Part shown: positions 11,601 to 24,124 of the stretch, one piece after another
Layout of the letters: every line of letters begins with the position of its first letter
Numbering within the stretch: the first letter of the stretch is position 1
Notes under the pieces: generated by a model
Databases searched by the model: none
Seen by the model: only the letters and a program-made list of their open reading frames with translations
Told to the model about the DNA's origin: nothing
DNA from: Ailurus styani
Taxonomy: Eukaryota; Chordata; Mammalia; Carnivora; Ailuridae
Assembly: GCA_002007465.1 (NCBI GenBank)
Contig: LNAC01000339.1
Span: 1,217,276-1,281,275, forward strand
Direction of reading: 5' to 3'
Length of the DNA stretch: 64,000 nucleotides
Position numbers and translations under genes: made by a program

Positions 11601-14600
11601 GCTGCATTTTAGGCATATATATATTTCGCAGAAGAGGAAAAAGCTTAAACATTTTCTCTAATAATTTATTTATGTGCTACTCTTGCTGACATGAAATTTC
11701 TTATTTGTCTGTCAGACTTTCCCTTTCCTGACACACCCTTCAGTTGTCAAATTACTTTTACTGTTACGCAGAGTTTTCTCATACCACATTTTATTTAATC
11801 ATTTTGGGAAGAATGACACTTTTTTCCCTTGTTAAACACTCTTAGTTTCAAATACACCTATACTATTGTTTCTGGAAAATTATAGTTTTTCTGCCATCCC
11901 ACCTCCCACATCTTTTTATTTCTCTAAGATATATTATTTGTAGGTAAATGTCTCTCCTACTTTATGTCTTCGTATTCTTTGGCTCTTAGTTACTACTTAC
12001 TGTGTTTGCTCTGATCTAGCTTTCTTTCTCCATAAATAGAAGTATCTAAAACTGTGTTTTTCAGATGGGAAGAAAAATTACCTCTCAATTCTACAACTAG
12101 TATCACTTCCTGTTATATTGTTTTTCTCCTTGTTCATAAGTTCAGAGCAAGTCGATGGAGAAAGCACATCTGTTTCACAGTTATGACCTCTGTTGCTTTA
12201 CTCTTTGAACCATATAGAAATTCTGTAACAGTACGAACTCCAGGATGGAGGTCTGAGCACATAGCTGATTGCCACCTCAAAATAAATGGAGAGGTAGAAG
12301 CGATTCAGTTTAATGTTTTCTTGGTAGGGAATCTGTGCATATAGTTTTGAAAAATGTCACTTACTTAACACATTTCCTATAGCATTGCTAGACTTCTAAC
12401 ATTTACCTTCATGCATTTGAGGGCAGTGGGCAAAAAGAAAAGGTAGTTTACAACTATATTTCTGTAACACAATTTTTTTCTTAATTCCCCCCCCTTTTTT
12501 TTTTCTAGCTACTCAAAGCCTTTCTTTTCTCTTCCTCCAAGACAGTGTGTTTGGAAAGTAATTCTTTGGAATATATTAGCAATATGAATTATTCATTTTT
12601 CAGAGTTAAATAATTTCAATAACTGAATTTTAATCAACTTTTTAAATATGCTATTTTAAGAGTATTGAAGACCACAGAAACAAGAAGAAATAATAAACCA
12701 TTTAGTCAACTAAAAAATCTGATTTAGTGATTATTCAGCAGAGGGCAGAAGTCATACCAACCCAAGGCTCCCTGGTGCCTTCAGGTTTACTAGTAGGTCC
12801 TTGGTGGAAGCTGGCCCTGAAGTCCAAGGGAAACTTGATCTGGTGAGAATTAGCCTGAGGAAAAATTCCACCAATGTTTTCCCATCTATTACCAAGCACA
12901 TGTTTACTGGTATCATTTTTTACATTGATTGACTGCAAAAAAAATCTTAAATATTTATGTCTAGTTTATTTGTATTCTGACAGATCAATTCTAATCTTTG
13001 AAAATGTACCGTGACTTAAAACATAACAATAAACATAATAGAAGCTTAAATAACATATCTTGACTGATTAATATAGCTAGGAGGGTTTTCCCATGAGAAA
13101 AAAATTCCAGAATATTTTCATGTTTTATAAGCAATCTCAAGAGAACATCTGAACTCTTCTAGTCTTTATTTTGGAGGTATTCATTAAGAAATAATTTTTA
13201 TATCAGAAATTCATAATCACTTAAACATGAAAAGAATGCATGCAAACATTTAGGGACTCAGAAAGTTTGTTCTGATGCACAACTTGTGTTGCAAGATTGT
13301 ACGTGCTGAGAATAGAGATGCCTTTGGAGAGTCCCAGCTTCAAAATCCTTGCAAACTTGTCCACTGTACCCAAATCAATCACATTCAGCTATAATTTCAG
13401 CATGACTGACAACAGAGAAGAGATCAAATCATGAATAAAGTCTAAAGAAAGAAACTTTGGTGAACAGCTAGGAAAACAGTGAACCATTTAATTCCTATTG
13501 ATACAGCTGGTGGCCCAATAAATCTTAGACATATTTTACAGTGGATGCATCACTGAAGTGAGCATTGCTGACTATAAGGGGACAGCTACTTCAAGCTGTA
13601 ATTTCACTACTGCTGACCCTTGCCAAAAGCATGATATGAATGAATTCTGCCTAAGCACCAACAAACTCTTCATTATATATATAACCCTTTATCTCCCTAC
13701 AGTTCTTTTGTGTACTTCTTCATGAGTCACAGATAACCCAAACATCTATCCTTCAGTGTGGCCTCTAACAGTTGTGCACTTATAATCAAGACAATATCAG
13801 ATCATTCATGCCACAATATAAATGACTAATGAAAGCTTAAGTATATTTAACCTCCCTTAAAGGGTTAAATATTATAATAGCATTAAACCGTGAGTTTCGG
13901 AAAAGAATCCCTTAAGTTGTAGTTTTAAACATTGCACAGATTTTTCTTTGAGTGTTTAGGGGGACAATGCAAGGGCCTTCACCAGTGCCCCTAAAATTAG
14001 GCTTAATATGCAGTTATATATCTTAGCTCTGGAATTTTTTACAAAATATTTTGCCTTTTATGCACTTGTGCAAACATAAGGGAATCAGAGATCACAGCTT
14101 AGTACACTAAGATGGATATTGAGCCTTTAATAAAACCACTGAAGTCAATTTCATGTGAAATTCATGTGAATTTAATGTGAAATTCCACTTTTCATTGTCT
14201 TTCATGTGAAGGAAAATAATCTTATCATAAGCTTAACTGAATCAATACATTGATCTTTTATATGCCCTAACACATAAAGAATGTCCACAATTGCATATCT
14301 TTCTAGAAAGAACACCTTTGTGCTCCATATATTTTTGATGTTCTATCACATTATTGAACCCAAGCCTCTTACTTTTTGATCATTGAGAAATTAGACAAGG
14401 TCTACCACAAATGTCTTTCAGAGAAGATTTTTTTGGTTAACTACAATTAAAAAGCAGGGTATGGATGGAATTCTGGGAAAGTAAAAATTGATACTGGTAC
14501 AGATTTTAATTAAATTAATCACATGCTTGTCATACCAAGACTGAATTTTTAAAAAATCAGTTCCTTTTCTATCCATACCTTATCATGATCTCATGTTCTT

Positions 14601-14644
14601 AAAGGATGCATAACTATGATAGCCTATTCACTAGTAATAATATC

Positions 14645-14715
14645 TGTTTAATAATAACTAATGTTTTTATTGCTGCTAATTCAGTGCAAAGCACTAAAGC
14701 AGTCCTTTTCATGAA
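14645..14715 (+). mobile_element. MIR, left half (split by L1)
   Basis: taataactaatgtttttattgc...gcaaagcactaaagcagtcc resembles the 5' half of MIR. It breaks where the L1 T-tail begins and continues at 16098. Confidence 0.7.
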
Positions 14716-16097
14716 GTTTGTTTTTATTTTTTTATTTTTGTTTTGTTTTTGTTTTTGTTTTTAATTCCAGTGTGGTTAATATATAGCATTATATTAGCTT
14801 CAGATGTACAATATAATGGTTCTACAATTCCACATATTAGTGCTCATAAAGAAAAGTGTGCTCTCAATCCCCATCTCCTAATTTACCCATCCCCCACCTA
14901 CTTCCCCTCTGGTAACCCTCTGTTTGTTCTTTAAAAGTGTCTGTTTTTTTGGTTTGTCTTTTTTTTTTTTCCTTTGTTCATTTGCTTGGTTCTTAAATTC
15001 CACATATGAGTGAAATCATATGTTTTTGTCTTTCCTTGACTGGCTTATTTCGCTTAGCCTTATACTCTCTAGCTCCATCCATGTTGTTGCAAATGGCAAT
15101 GTTTCATTCTTTCTTTTGACTGAATAATATTCCATTATATATACCACATCTTCTTTACCCATTCATCTATCTGTGGGCACTTGGGCTGCTTCCATAACTT
15201 GGCTATTGTAAATAATGCTATAATAAACATACAAATGGGTGAATATATCCGTTTGAATTAGTGTATTGGTATTCTTGGGGTAAATACCCAGTAGCATGAT
15301 ACCTGGACCACAGGGTAGTTCTATTTTTACTTTTTTGAGGAACTTCCACACAGTCTCCTACAGTAGCTGTGCTAGTTTGCATTCCTACCAACAGTACAGG
15401 GGCTTCCTTTTTCTCCACATCCTCATCAACACTTTTTGGTTCTTGAGCTTTTGATTTTAGCCATTCTGACAGGTGATATGCCATTGTGGTTTTGATTTGT
15501 ATTTCCCTGATGATGAGTGATGTTGAGCATCACTTCATATGTCTGTAGGCCATCTGTATGTCTTCTTTGTAGAAATGTCTGTTCATGCCTTCTGCCCATT
15601 TTTTAATTGTATTATTTGGGTTTTGGGTGTTGAGCTGTATAAGTTCTTTATATATTTTAGATACTGACCCTTTATTAGATGTCACTTGCAAATATCTTCT
15701 CCCATTCAATAGGTTGTCTTTTAGTTTTGTTGGGCATTTCCTTTGCTATTCAGAAGCTTTTTATTTTGATGGGATCCCAATAGTTTATTTTTGCTTTTGT
15801 TTCCCTTGTCTTGGTAGACATATCTAGAAAGATGTTGCTATGGCCAGTGTCAGAGAAATTACTGCCTATGCTCTCTTCCAGGATTTTTTTTTCTTTCAGG
15901 TCTCACATCTAGGTTCTTAATCTATTTTGAGTTTATTTTTGTGTATGGTGTGAGAAAGTGGTCCAGTCTCATTCTTTTGCATATAGCCATCCAATTTTCC
16001 CAACACTTTGAAGAGACTATCTTTTTCCCAGTATATGTTCTTGCCTTTTTTGTTGAAGATTAATTGACCCTATATTGTGGGCTTATTTCTGGGCCTC
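14716..16097 (-). mobile_element. LINE-1 fragment, 3' end, reverse strand
   Basis: Reverse complement of the ORF2 C-terminal and 3' region of a mammalian L1, ending in a T-rich tail at the 14716 side. Reverse-strand frames still show L1 ORF2 words, such as FLKKVKIELPCGPGI and LLGIYPKNTNTLI at 15163-15351. Frames are broken, so nothing is functional. It is 5'-truncated near 16097 and sits inside a MIR. Confidence 0.92.
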
Positions 16098-16262
16098 CAT
16101 AAAGTGTTTTATGTTGTCCATACAGCAGTCCTATGAAGTAGGCACTATTCATTTTATGGATGAGAAAACTGGGGTTTAGAAGGGTTAAGTAACTCAGAGA
16201 GTGAATGTTACAACCACTTTTGTTCGGCTGCAAAGAAAAGTCTTTTCACTGCACTACTTTGT
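16098..16262 (+). mobile_element. MIR, right half (split by L1)
   Basis: cagtcctatgaagtaggcac, tggatgagaaaactgggg and ggttaagtaactcagag are classic MIR core and 3' words. The junctions catgaagtttg (14710) and cataaagtg (16098) look like an eroded L1 target duplication. Confidence 0.75.
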
Positions 16263-18564
16263 GACTGTGTAAATGTTTAAGGTCTTGGGGAAGCTGGAGG
16301 TTCGTTATCAACTGTATTATTTTCATCCCCTGTGAAAACTGGATGGAGGTATTCAATGTGAAAGTCCTTGAGGTAATGAAGATTATTTTTCAACTATATT
16401 TCGGTAATTTGATTTTTTTAAAAAAACTTGACTAGGTTAATTTTTTTTAATTTTTCTCTTAGCAATAACAGGGATTTTTCAGCTTTCTTTAAGATCAAAT
16501 TAGTCCATAAGGCAAGGACATATTTGCTTCATGGAAAGGGTTTATTGACCTTGTGATCCATTTCAGTGCGATCTATGACAGCATTTGAAAGGTTGTCATT
16601 ATTCCTTACCCTAAGGTGCAACCTATCTTCAAGGAAGAAATTTTTCAATTATCATCATCCTCATCTGTAACAATTGTGTATTGAGCACTTCCCATATGGT
16701 GTGTTTTCTGGTAGGTACTGGAAACCTTAAATTTTTTTTCAAAGACAGTTTATTTGACTGAGGCTTCTTTGGGGTAGCTCACAAGTTCTAGAATTTAGAC
16801 CAAGGTCAGCATCCTTATTTACCACAGTGTTTTCCTACATAGCTTTTGTAGGACAGATTTCCTCATGATTTACTTCTCTTTACTATTCCTCACTCTTCTT
16901 TATCCTTGTAACTATTTAATATGGCACCTTCATCATTGTCTATCATTTTGACAGAGAGGGATGGTGTCAAATATGTTTGCCTTTGGAGCTATAGAGTTTC
17001 ATTTGAACTACCTCAACTCACTAAGGCTATTGAAATAATTCTTGGATTCACTCATCTTTTTGATAATAGAACTTCGTGCAAAACCAAAGCTCCCACTGAG
17101 AATGATAAGAGAGGAAGAAGGTCTTTGTGGCTATTGTCATGTAACTAAGAAAACTTGAATCTTGATTAGGCTTATTGGGTGCCAAGTGCAGAGGTTCTGT
17201 TGCTTGCACCTGCAGAGCCTGGAGTTTTGGATGAAGAACCTTTAATTATCTTCATCCTGAAATGACTGGCTAAACAATGAATAGAAATAATCCCACTGAG
17301 TAAATGAGAAGGGAACAGTCCTCTTTTATGAGCATCTAATCACACAGGTGTTAAATACCCCTTCTTGACCCTTTCACTGCTGGCTTTTCCCAACATCTGT
17401 TCTTTGCTGTTCCCCACATCTGTCTAGTAACATTTCTCTAAAATTGTATTTGTTTCAGTATGCAATTGCTTCAGCTCAAAGCCATATACAATTTGATATA
17501 AGGACAGTATTCCTAAATTTCATCAGTGCACACAAATCAGCCTATCCCAAAGATGCCATTGTACTTATGAATTTGAGACGCTCAAGTAGTTCACTTTCTT
17601 CACTACTTTGGTGTAATTGAAAGAAGTTACATATGAGAAAAAACAAAAACTGTCTTTATAGGGAAAAAAAACAGATCCATAAACATAAACATATGTAGAT
17701 GCCCATCTTTACACTCCCATTCTCTGTAAAAGCGACTTACACTACTTGGTCAGGGCCAAAATTCACAGATCAATAGAATATCATGGTAAAAGAAACAGGT
17801 TCTGGGAGCCATCATTTAGATTTTACCACTTGATTATCTCTTCTAGAAAGGGCTCAATATGATTTCTTAAAACACAGAACATTTTTTTAGTGGAAAATGA
17901 GTGTTTTGTACGACTTAGCTAAACATACTTGTAATTCCTCGTTATAGCTCCAGTTTGAGACTTAATCATAATTGTTGTGAGGTATATATTTCTAGCAAAT
18001 AAGCGACTATTCCTTATGCAAATAACCATGGCCTTTTCCTCACATAAAATTCATGAGTGCATTATAGCTCATGACCACATAGAAACCTGTCAAACCAGGG
18101 ATGACTGTTGACCTGAAAAGTCATGAATCACAGAACACAGGATATGGACTAGACCTTACATTTACTAGTCCCACTGTTCAACATAGCCAGAATAAATCCC
18201 AATAAATATTAGGCCCACAGGTCTTGAGTATAAAACCTTCTACAATTCCATGGTCTCATAAGTTTGGAAGGAGCTTCATACTATAAAATATTCATAAGGC
18301 ATACATGCATATTGGAGTCTCTGAGATGTACTCTAGAAGAGAAACCTGCTAGGTGTAATCAGACATTTTTGTGACCATATAACTATTTTATTTACACAAA
18401 GTAATAGAGTTCAGAATGATATAAACTTGGAATTTTACTAAAAATGTCCTGTCACTGCCAGTTAACTAAAATGAGTTGACTCAGGTCCAATGTGACCAAT
18501 GATCTATTTAATTAAATTTTCTCTCAATTCTTTCCTTTTTTATGGATTGGCCAATGACTTTCTC

Positions 18565-19110
18565 ATCATCCTAAAAATTACCACAACGGCCTCCTAGCAT
18601 TTCTGCCTGTTTCCCCTCCTGCCTCTCTACAGACCATGAACTCCTCGGCAGCCAAAGAATATTTATAAAAAGTTAATCAAGCCATGTCACTCGGCTTAAA
18701 ATCTCCAAAACCTCATCTCCTTTGAACAAAATTCAAAGGCTTTACCATGGGCTACCACACTCTACAGAAACTGAGCCCCAGCTGCCTGCCCAATCTTCTC
18801 TTCTGGATTCTTCCTCTCACTTACCTACTCAGACCATGATAACCATTTTGCTGCTACTTAAACCTTTTGAGCGTGTTTCCACCTCAAGCATGCTCTCAAC
18901 TCAAGACTTGCACTTTTCTGTTTTCTCTTATTGTAATAATTTACTACAGATGACCACATGATTCCTTTTCTCTCATCACTCAATTCTCTGCTCAAATACT
19001 GCCTTATCAATAAGGGCCTCCATGACTGCACCACAGAAAATAATACATCTTGGCATTCCTTTTTCTTTTACTGTGCTCAATTCCCATCTGAGTTTGTACA
19101 ACTTTCTTAC
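18565..19110 (+). mobile_element. LINE-2 fragment
   Basis: aaaatctccaaaacctcatc, ttcaaaggctttaccatggg, cacactctacagaaactgag and caattctctgctcaaatact follow the L2 3' region on the + strand. Short frames here are shadows of the fossil. Confidence 0.75.
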
Positions 19111-19388
19111 TATTTATTCATTTACTTACTTACTTTTGGGCATGCATATACATGCATACACACCTACACACCCCTCAAAAATGTTAGTCCTATGGGGCCA
19201 GGGATATAATTTTTTTTCATTAACGTGGTCCCTAATAAAAATATTTAATAAAGAAATGAAGAATAGATAAGTGGATGAATCTATTCTTGAATGGACATTT
19301 TTAAGAGAGGGAAAATAATATGAATAAGGGCTCATTCATGTCCCCAAGAAAAATCCATAGAGCCTTCAAATTCAAGGGTATAATTTTA

Positions 19389-19584
19389 TTTATTTTATTT
19401 TTTTAAGATTTTATTTATTTATTTGACAGAGAGCACAAGTAGGCAGAGTGGCAGGCAGAGGGAGAGGGAGAAGCCACGCTCTCCACTGAGCAGGTAGCCT
19501 GATGCAGGGCTCAATCCCAGGACCCTGGGATCATGACCTGAGCCGGAGGCAGCCACTTAACTGACTGAGCCACCCTAGTGCCCC
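19389..19584 (-). mobile_element. CanSINE
   Basis: Reverse-strand copy with tail ttttttaagattttatttattt and head gagccaccctagtgcccc. Target duplication tcaagggtataatttta (19372-19388) and tcaagtgtataatttta (19585-19601) has one mismatch. Confidence 0.94.
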
Positions 19585-20324
19585 TCAAGTGTATAATTTT
19601 AACCTCAAAGTGAAATGTACATCAGATTCCCCTCTCCATATTGATTACCCATAGCCCATAGCCCTATAATTTTCTAACACACAGACTGTTCTTAGGACTT
19701 TTTCTTATGTACAATGTTAATTCTTGACTCATTCTTCATTAATGCTTCCATATGACATTTTAGATATCTTTCCACTTTCTGTGTCCATCACAGCAGCCTG
19801 TGGAACTCTAGACAACAGGATCATGTCCCTTTAACTTGTGTGGTAAAACACCTAGTGTTGAGCCATATGTACAAAGAACTGCATAAAAGCCTTTTAATGA
19901 CAAATTAGATTTTATTTCGGTTCATTACGCATGGGTTTTCAGGCAATGTTCCGGATTTCATGGTTTTGTTTATAATGAGTCATGGCCCCCTTGACAAACA
20001 AGAGAGTAATTAAACTAACCAGGTTATCAATAGAAGCTTGTGATGGATCTCCTGTTGCATATGGTTATTTCATCTTCAATAATAGTTGGATATTATAAAA
20101 GATTATGGCCTCTTAGTGTGACAGGGAGAGAAAGAGAGATTAAAGCCTCTGAAAACAAGAGTGGAAATACAATCCTACTTATGCCTCTCACAAGCAAAAG
20201 AGTGTCATAATAATTGACAAATAAATGGAGTTTTATTTATAGATGTCTTTAGTATATTCTATTGCTGTTTATGGGGAGATGTGAATTTTGCTTTACAAAG
20301 ATAATTAAATTTATTAAATGATTT

Positions 20325-20500
20325 TTTTAAAGATTTTATTTATTTATTTGACAGAGAGAGATTACAAGTAGGCAGAGAGGCAGGCAGAGAGAGAGGCGGA
20401 AGCAGGCTCCCCACCCAGCAGGGAGCCCGATGCAGGGCTCAATCGCAGGACCTGAGCTGAAGGCGGAGGCTTTAACCCACTGAGCCACCCAGGTGCCCCT
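20325..20500 (-). mobile_element. CanSINE, young mustelid-type
   Basis: Reverse-strand copy ending gagccacccaggtgcccc, with the ttacaagtaggcagagaggc block of the young type. Perfect 12-bp target duplication attaaatgattt at 20313-20324 and 20501-20512. A short deletion has removed the gatcatgacct segment. Confidence 0.94.
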
Positions 20501-20530
20501 ATTAAATGATTTCTTATACTGTATGAGACA

Positions 20531-20568
20531 GTGTGTATATATGTATATATATATACATATATACACAC
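20531..20568. repeat. 38-bp perfect palindrome in TG/TA repeat
   Basis: The stretch from gtgtgtatatatgtatat to the matching atatacatatatacacac reads identically on both strands with no spacer. It lies just downstream of the SINE at 20325-20500. Confidence 0.93.
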
Positions 20569-21164
20569 ACATAGGTATATACACACATGTATGTAATATA
20601 GATTTACATATTTACATATATACTGCATGTATACATATAAAAATGTGCGTATGTATTATCTCATAACATTTTCTTCTTCAAATATTTTGGTAACACTTTT
20701 TTATTGTTTTCACCAAGTTATTAGCAAGCACTTTAATAAAAATATTTCTTTGCAAGTTTCTTTCCAGAACTATAAATTGAACTTTTACTATTAAGAATAA
20801 AAATACCACAGAGAAATAGAGGTGCTATTATTTCAAACTGAAGTATCACCCTTAACAGAAAATGATGAATTTCCTAGGGTATTTTTAAAAGGAAAGGCAA
20901 TGTTCTGTTGTAAGGGTGTTTAGAGTTTCATATTCACTGCATATTGAAAAATCATTAAACTCTGTACTTTTTTATTGCTTTCTAAAATATATCCAGAGTG
21001 CACGCTTACTCAGGTCATTTGTCTGAATGAATTAGCATTTGCATTTTCAAGGTTCCTGTTGTGTTGAACACTTTCCCATAGTGTTATTTCAAATATGTAG
21101 TATGTTGATTGATAGAAAACAAAATATTTATTGAAAAAGATATGCAAATCTAGAAGATAGATAT

Positions 21165-22310
21165 GATAGACAAATATAGCTGCAACACCAAAAGGAATGC
21201 ACCATCCATGTAAGAAATCATTGATAAGCTGGAGTTCATTACAATTAGAAATTTTGACTCTGTGAAACACACTGTTAAGAGTCTGAAAACACAAGCCACA
21301 CATTGGGGAAAAGTATTCATAAAAGGCACATCTGAAAAAGGATGATTATCCAAAATGTACAAAGAATTCTTAAAACTCAACAATAAGAATATAAACAACC
21401 CAATTAAAAAATGGGCCAAAGACCTTAACAAAAACTTCACCAAAGATATACAGATAACAATTAAGTATAGGAAAAGATGCTCCATGTCAAATGTCAGCAA
21501 TGAAATGCAAATTAAAATAATGAGATATCTCTACACACCTAATAGAATGACCAAAATCTGGAACACTGACAGCCCCGAATGCTGGCAAGGAAGTGGACCA
21601 ACAAGAGCTCTCATACATTGCTGACGGGAATGCAAAATGATAAGCCACTTTGGAAAACAGTTTGGTAGTTTCTTACAAAACTAAACATGCCTTTATCATG
21701 TGATTCAACAATTGCACTCTTTTGTATTTACCCAAAGGAACTCAGAACTTACATATGCAAAAACTTGTGTATAGATGTGCACAACAGCTTCATTTATAAT
21801 TGTCAATACTTGGAAGCAACCAAGATATTTCTTAGTAAGTGAATGGATGAATAAGCTGTGGTACTTCCAGATGATGGAATATTATTCTGTGCTAAAAAGA
21901 ATTGATCTATCCTGCCATGAAAGGACATGGAGGAACCATAGATGCATAACACTAAGGAAAAAGTCAATCTGAAAAGGTTACATGCTCTATGATCATAACT
22001 ATATAACAGTCTGGAAAATGCAAAACTTTGGAAACAATAAAAACATCAGTGGTTCCCAGGCATTGAAGGGTGGCAGAGATTAAGAGGCAGAGCAGAGATT
22101 TTTAGGACAGTGAAAATCATTTGTATAATATTATAATGATAGTTATATGTCCTTATGCTTTCGTCTACACCCATGACCTAATGTGAACTTTGGATTTTAG
22201 GTGATAATGATGTGTCAGTGTAGGTTTGTCAACTGTAAGAAATGTACCACTGAGGTAGAGGGTGTCGATAACAGAAAGGCTATGCATGTATTGGGGCAAG
22301 GAGTATGGTA
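21165..22310 (+). mobile_element. LINE-1 fragment (older L1M type), forward
   Basis: Carries ORF2 C-terminal fossils, for example KKWAKDLNKNF and EMQIKIMRYL in 21355-21624, and WKQP...EWMNKLWYFQMMEYYS in 21775-21972. A 3' UTR-like stretch follows (aagaaatgtaccac, near 22240). Multiple stops and frameshifts are present. The start near 21165 shows the acaccaaaagg word typical of ORF2. Confidence 0.88.
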
Positions 22311-22599
22311 TAGCTCAGTCCAAGTCTGAAGGCCAATGAGAACCCGGAGAACCAATGATATAAATCTTAGTCTGAGGGCAGAAGATCAATGTTTTACTTC
22401 AAGCAGTCAGGTGTGGGGGTAGGGGTGGATTCTCCCTTCCTCTTCCTTTTGTTCTTTTCAGGCCTTCAGTGGACTGTATCGTGTGCACTCACATGGGAGA
22501 TGGCCTGAGTCCACTGATTTGAATGTTATTTCCATACAGAACCAGACAAACCCAAAAACAATGCTTGGCAAATACCTGGACACTGCGATGCAGTCAAGT

Positions 22600-23090
22600 T
22601 GACAGAAAATTAACCATCACACTCCATCTCCTGATAATCTCCCTTCTTTCTCTTGCTTCAGCCACATGGTTATCTTTGGTATTTTTCAAGCAAACCAGGC
22701 TTGCCTCCGCCTTAGGGCCTTACTGCAAGCTGTTCCCTCCTCCTGGAAGGCTCTTTGTGCAGATACCCACAGAACAAACTCACTGATGGACATCTAGTCT
22801 TTATGTAAATCTCACTTTCTCAATGAATCTTCCTCAGATTACCCTACATAAAATTGCAATCTATTCCTTGCTCATATTCCTCTTATCTTGCTCTAATTTT
22901 TTTACCATCTCTCTTATCCCCTTCTAACATTTTATTTAAATTACTTATTTATTTTATTTACTGCTTATAGTCTGCCTCTGCATCCCTCCCTCCATCTAGA
23001 ACATAAACTTAATCACATCAGGCAGTTGGACAGCTTTGTGCCTTGAGAAATGTCAGGCATATCCTGATGGCTCAACAACTATTTGATGAG
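22600..23090 (+). mobile_element. LINE-2 fragment
   Basis: ccgccttagggccttactgc, ctgttccctcctcctggaag and atgtaaatctcactttctc match the L2 3' part. The end carries agaacataaacttaatcaca and ctcaacaactatttgatgag. Confidence 0.78.
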
Positions 23091-23094
23091 TAAA

Positions 23095-23480
23095 GGAGTG
23101 GCTATGCTACAAAGAAGTTTTTTAAGCATCATTTTGTGTACTTTGATTTCTGAACATGCAAAGATGGATGAGATACTCACCCTGCCTTCAGGCAGCTAAC
23201 AAGCAAGGCTGGCATACCCATAAACAATTGCAATACGAGATAGAAAGTGTATGGTATGAGAGAGATTTAGATAAACTATTCAGAGAAGAGAAAGCTATTT
23301 TCAATCAGAGAGACAGGAAAGAGTATGGAGTCACCTAATCAAGGCTGCATCTGTAGAAATGGAAAAGAATAGCATTTCAGGTAGAAGAAACAACCAAAAA
23401 AAAAAAATCACTAAAGTTCAGGGAACAGACAGATGAAAACATAGAATAATGAAAGAGTTAGTCTATCTAAGTCAATTTGC
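23095..23480 (-). mobile_element. LINE-2 fragment, reverse (probable)
   Basis: accctgccttcaggcagcta, taaacaattgcaatacgag and cacctaatcaaggctgcatc resemble the reverse L2 3' end. It is weaker than its neighbour. Confidence 0.5.
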
Positions 23481-23690
23481 CAATATTAAACCCAAATTCT
23501 GCAGCTAAGTAGCTGTGTGACCTTAGATAAATTATTTAACCTCTCTGAGCTTCAGTGTTCACATTTATGATATTGGGATAATCTCATCTAGCTTAGAGTA
23601 TTACCATGAGGAAATCACGAACCTAAAGCACCCAGCCCAGGGACTGGCTCCCAGTGATCACTCAATAAATGAGAGCTATCGTGGGAGTGT
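23480..23690 (-). mobile_element. MIR fragment, reverse
   Basis: gctgtgtgaccttagataaa, tttaacctctctgagcttca and cactcaataaatgagagct follow the reverse-complement MIR order. It lies about 300 bp before exon 5. Confidence 0.8.
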
Positions 23691-23974
23691 AGTTTGACTG
23701 GAGTACAGATGAAGTGTTCCCCTCAACAATGCCATTTTTCCAACAGGAAGCAAGGCCGAAATGTATTGCATTTACTCTGCACTCCCTGGGAACATTCATC
23801 TATTGTCCAACTTGAAAAATGAAGCTGAAAATGACTAGTCTTGTATTAGAAGCATAAAACACTGAAAATGTGATGCATTGGCCTATCAGGCATATGATTG
23901 CTTTGAATACAGAAGGAATAAAAATGTATGTGTGTTATATTTCTGCTGAAGATTAGTTTTAGTTACCCACCAGT

Positions 23975-23997
23975 TTCTTTCTTTGTTTCTTTTTCAG
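23975..23997 (+). promoter_or_regulatory. NEGR1: Splice acceptor of NEGR1 exon 5
   Basis: A pyrimidine-dominated tract (ttctttctttgtttcttttt) leads into cag at 23995-23997. The acceptor choice is fixed by the split-codon frame of the exon and by the peptide match to NEGR1. Confidence 0.93.
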
Positions 23998-24118
23998 TCG
24001 CTCCTACAATTCAGGAAATTAAATCTGGCACCGTGGCCCCGGGACGCAGTGGATTGATAAGATGTGAAGGTGCAGGTGTGCCGCCTCCGGCCTTTGAATG
24101 GTACAAAGGAGAGAAGAA
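23998..24118 (+). CDS. NEGR1: NEGR1 exon 5, first half of third Ig domain (partial CDS)
   Basis: A 121-bp internal exon. It starts after ttctttttcag with two bases (TC) that complete a split codon, so intron 4 is phase 1. It then reads A-P-T-I-Q-E-I-K-S-G through E-W-Y-K-G-E-K and ends with AA before the donor gtaagg at 24119, so intron 5 is phase 2. It encodes the start of the membrane-proximal Ig C2-type domain. The first disulfide cysteine is in LIRCEGAG, and the core tryptophan is in FEWYKGEK. Anchored to the remembered 354-residue human protein, these would be near C245 and W257. Human NEGR1 has, as I recall, Thr in GTVTPG; this copy has Ala (GTVAPG), a mild change. The exon alone has no start or stop codon of its own. 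An in-frame TAA right after AAG is only the intronic donor read through. Confidence 0.96.
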
Positions 24119-24124
24119 GTAAGG
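24119..24124 (+). promoter_or_regulatory. NEGR1: Splice donor of NEGR1 exon 5
   Basis: gtaagg immediately follows GAGAAGAA. Cutting here leaves AA, which joins the G at the start of exon 6 to give Lys (AAG). This restores the known Lys-Lys-Leu-Phe-Asn-Gly junction. Confidence 0.95.

Larger units (their letters stand above)
1..23997 (+). other. NEGR1: NEGR1 intron 4, 3' part
   Basis: Intronic sequence upstream of exon 5. The acceptor is a pyrimidine tract ending ttctttttcag at 23997. I looked for the preceding exon (end of Ig domain 2) and did not see it. Bases 1-65 are a pyrimidine-rich low-complexity tract. No recognised feature apart from AT-rich single-copy-looking DNA was seen in roughly 342-1947, 2900-3580, 3824-4640, 5015-7015, 7225-10640, 11600-14640, 16263-18560, 19600-20312, 20600-21165 and 22310-22600. 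The 964-997 palindrome, the 8448-8500 CA-rich stretch and the 10414-10485 short repeat, listed separately, fall in these gaps. Confidence 0.9.

Noticed and set aside
12054..12344. 96-codon frame preceded by a tttttcag-like acceptor
   Set aside because: The peptide does not resemble any IgLON segment or family I know, and NEGR1 has no known exon at this place.
13240..13960. Possible DNA-transposon or conserved block
   Set aside because: It has a non-random look but no terminal inverted repeats or recognisable transposase words, so no call is supported.
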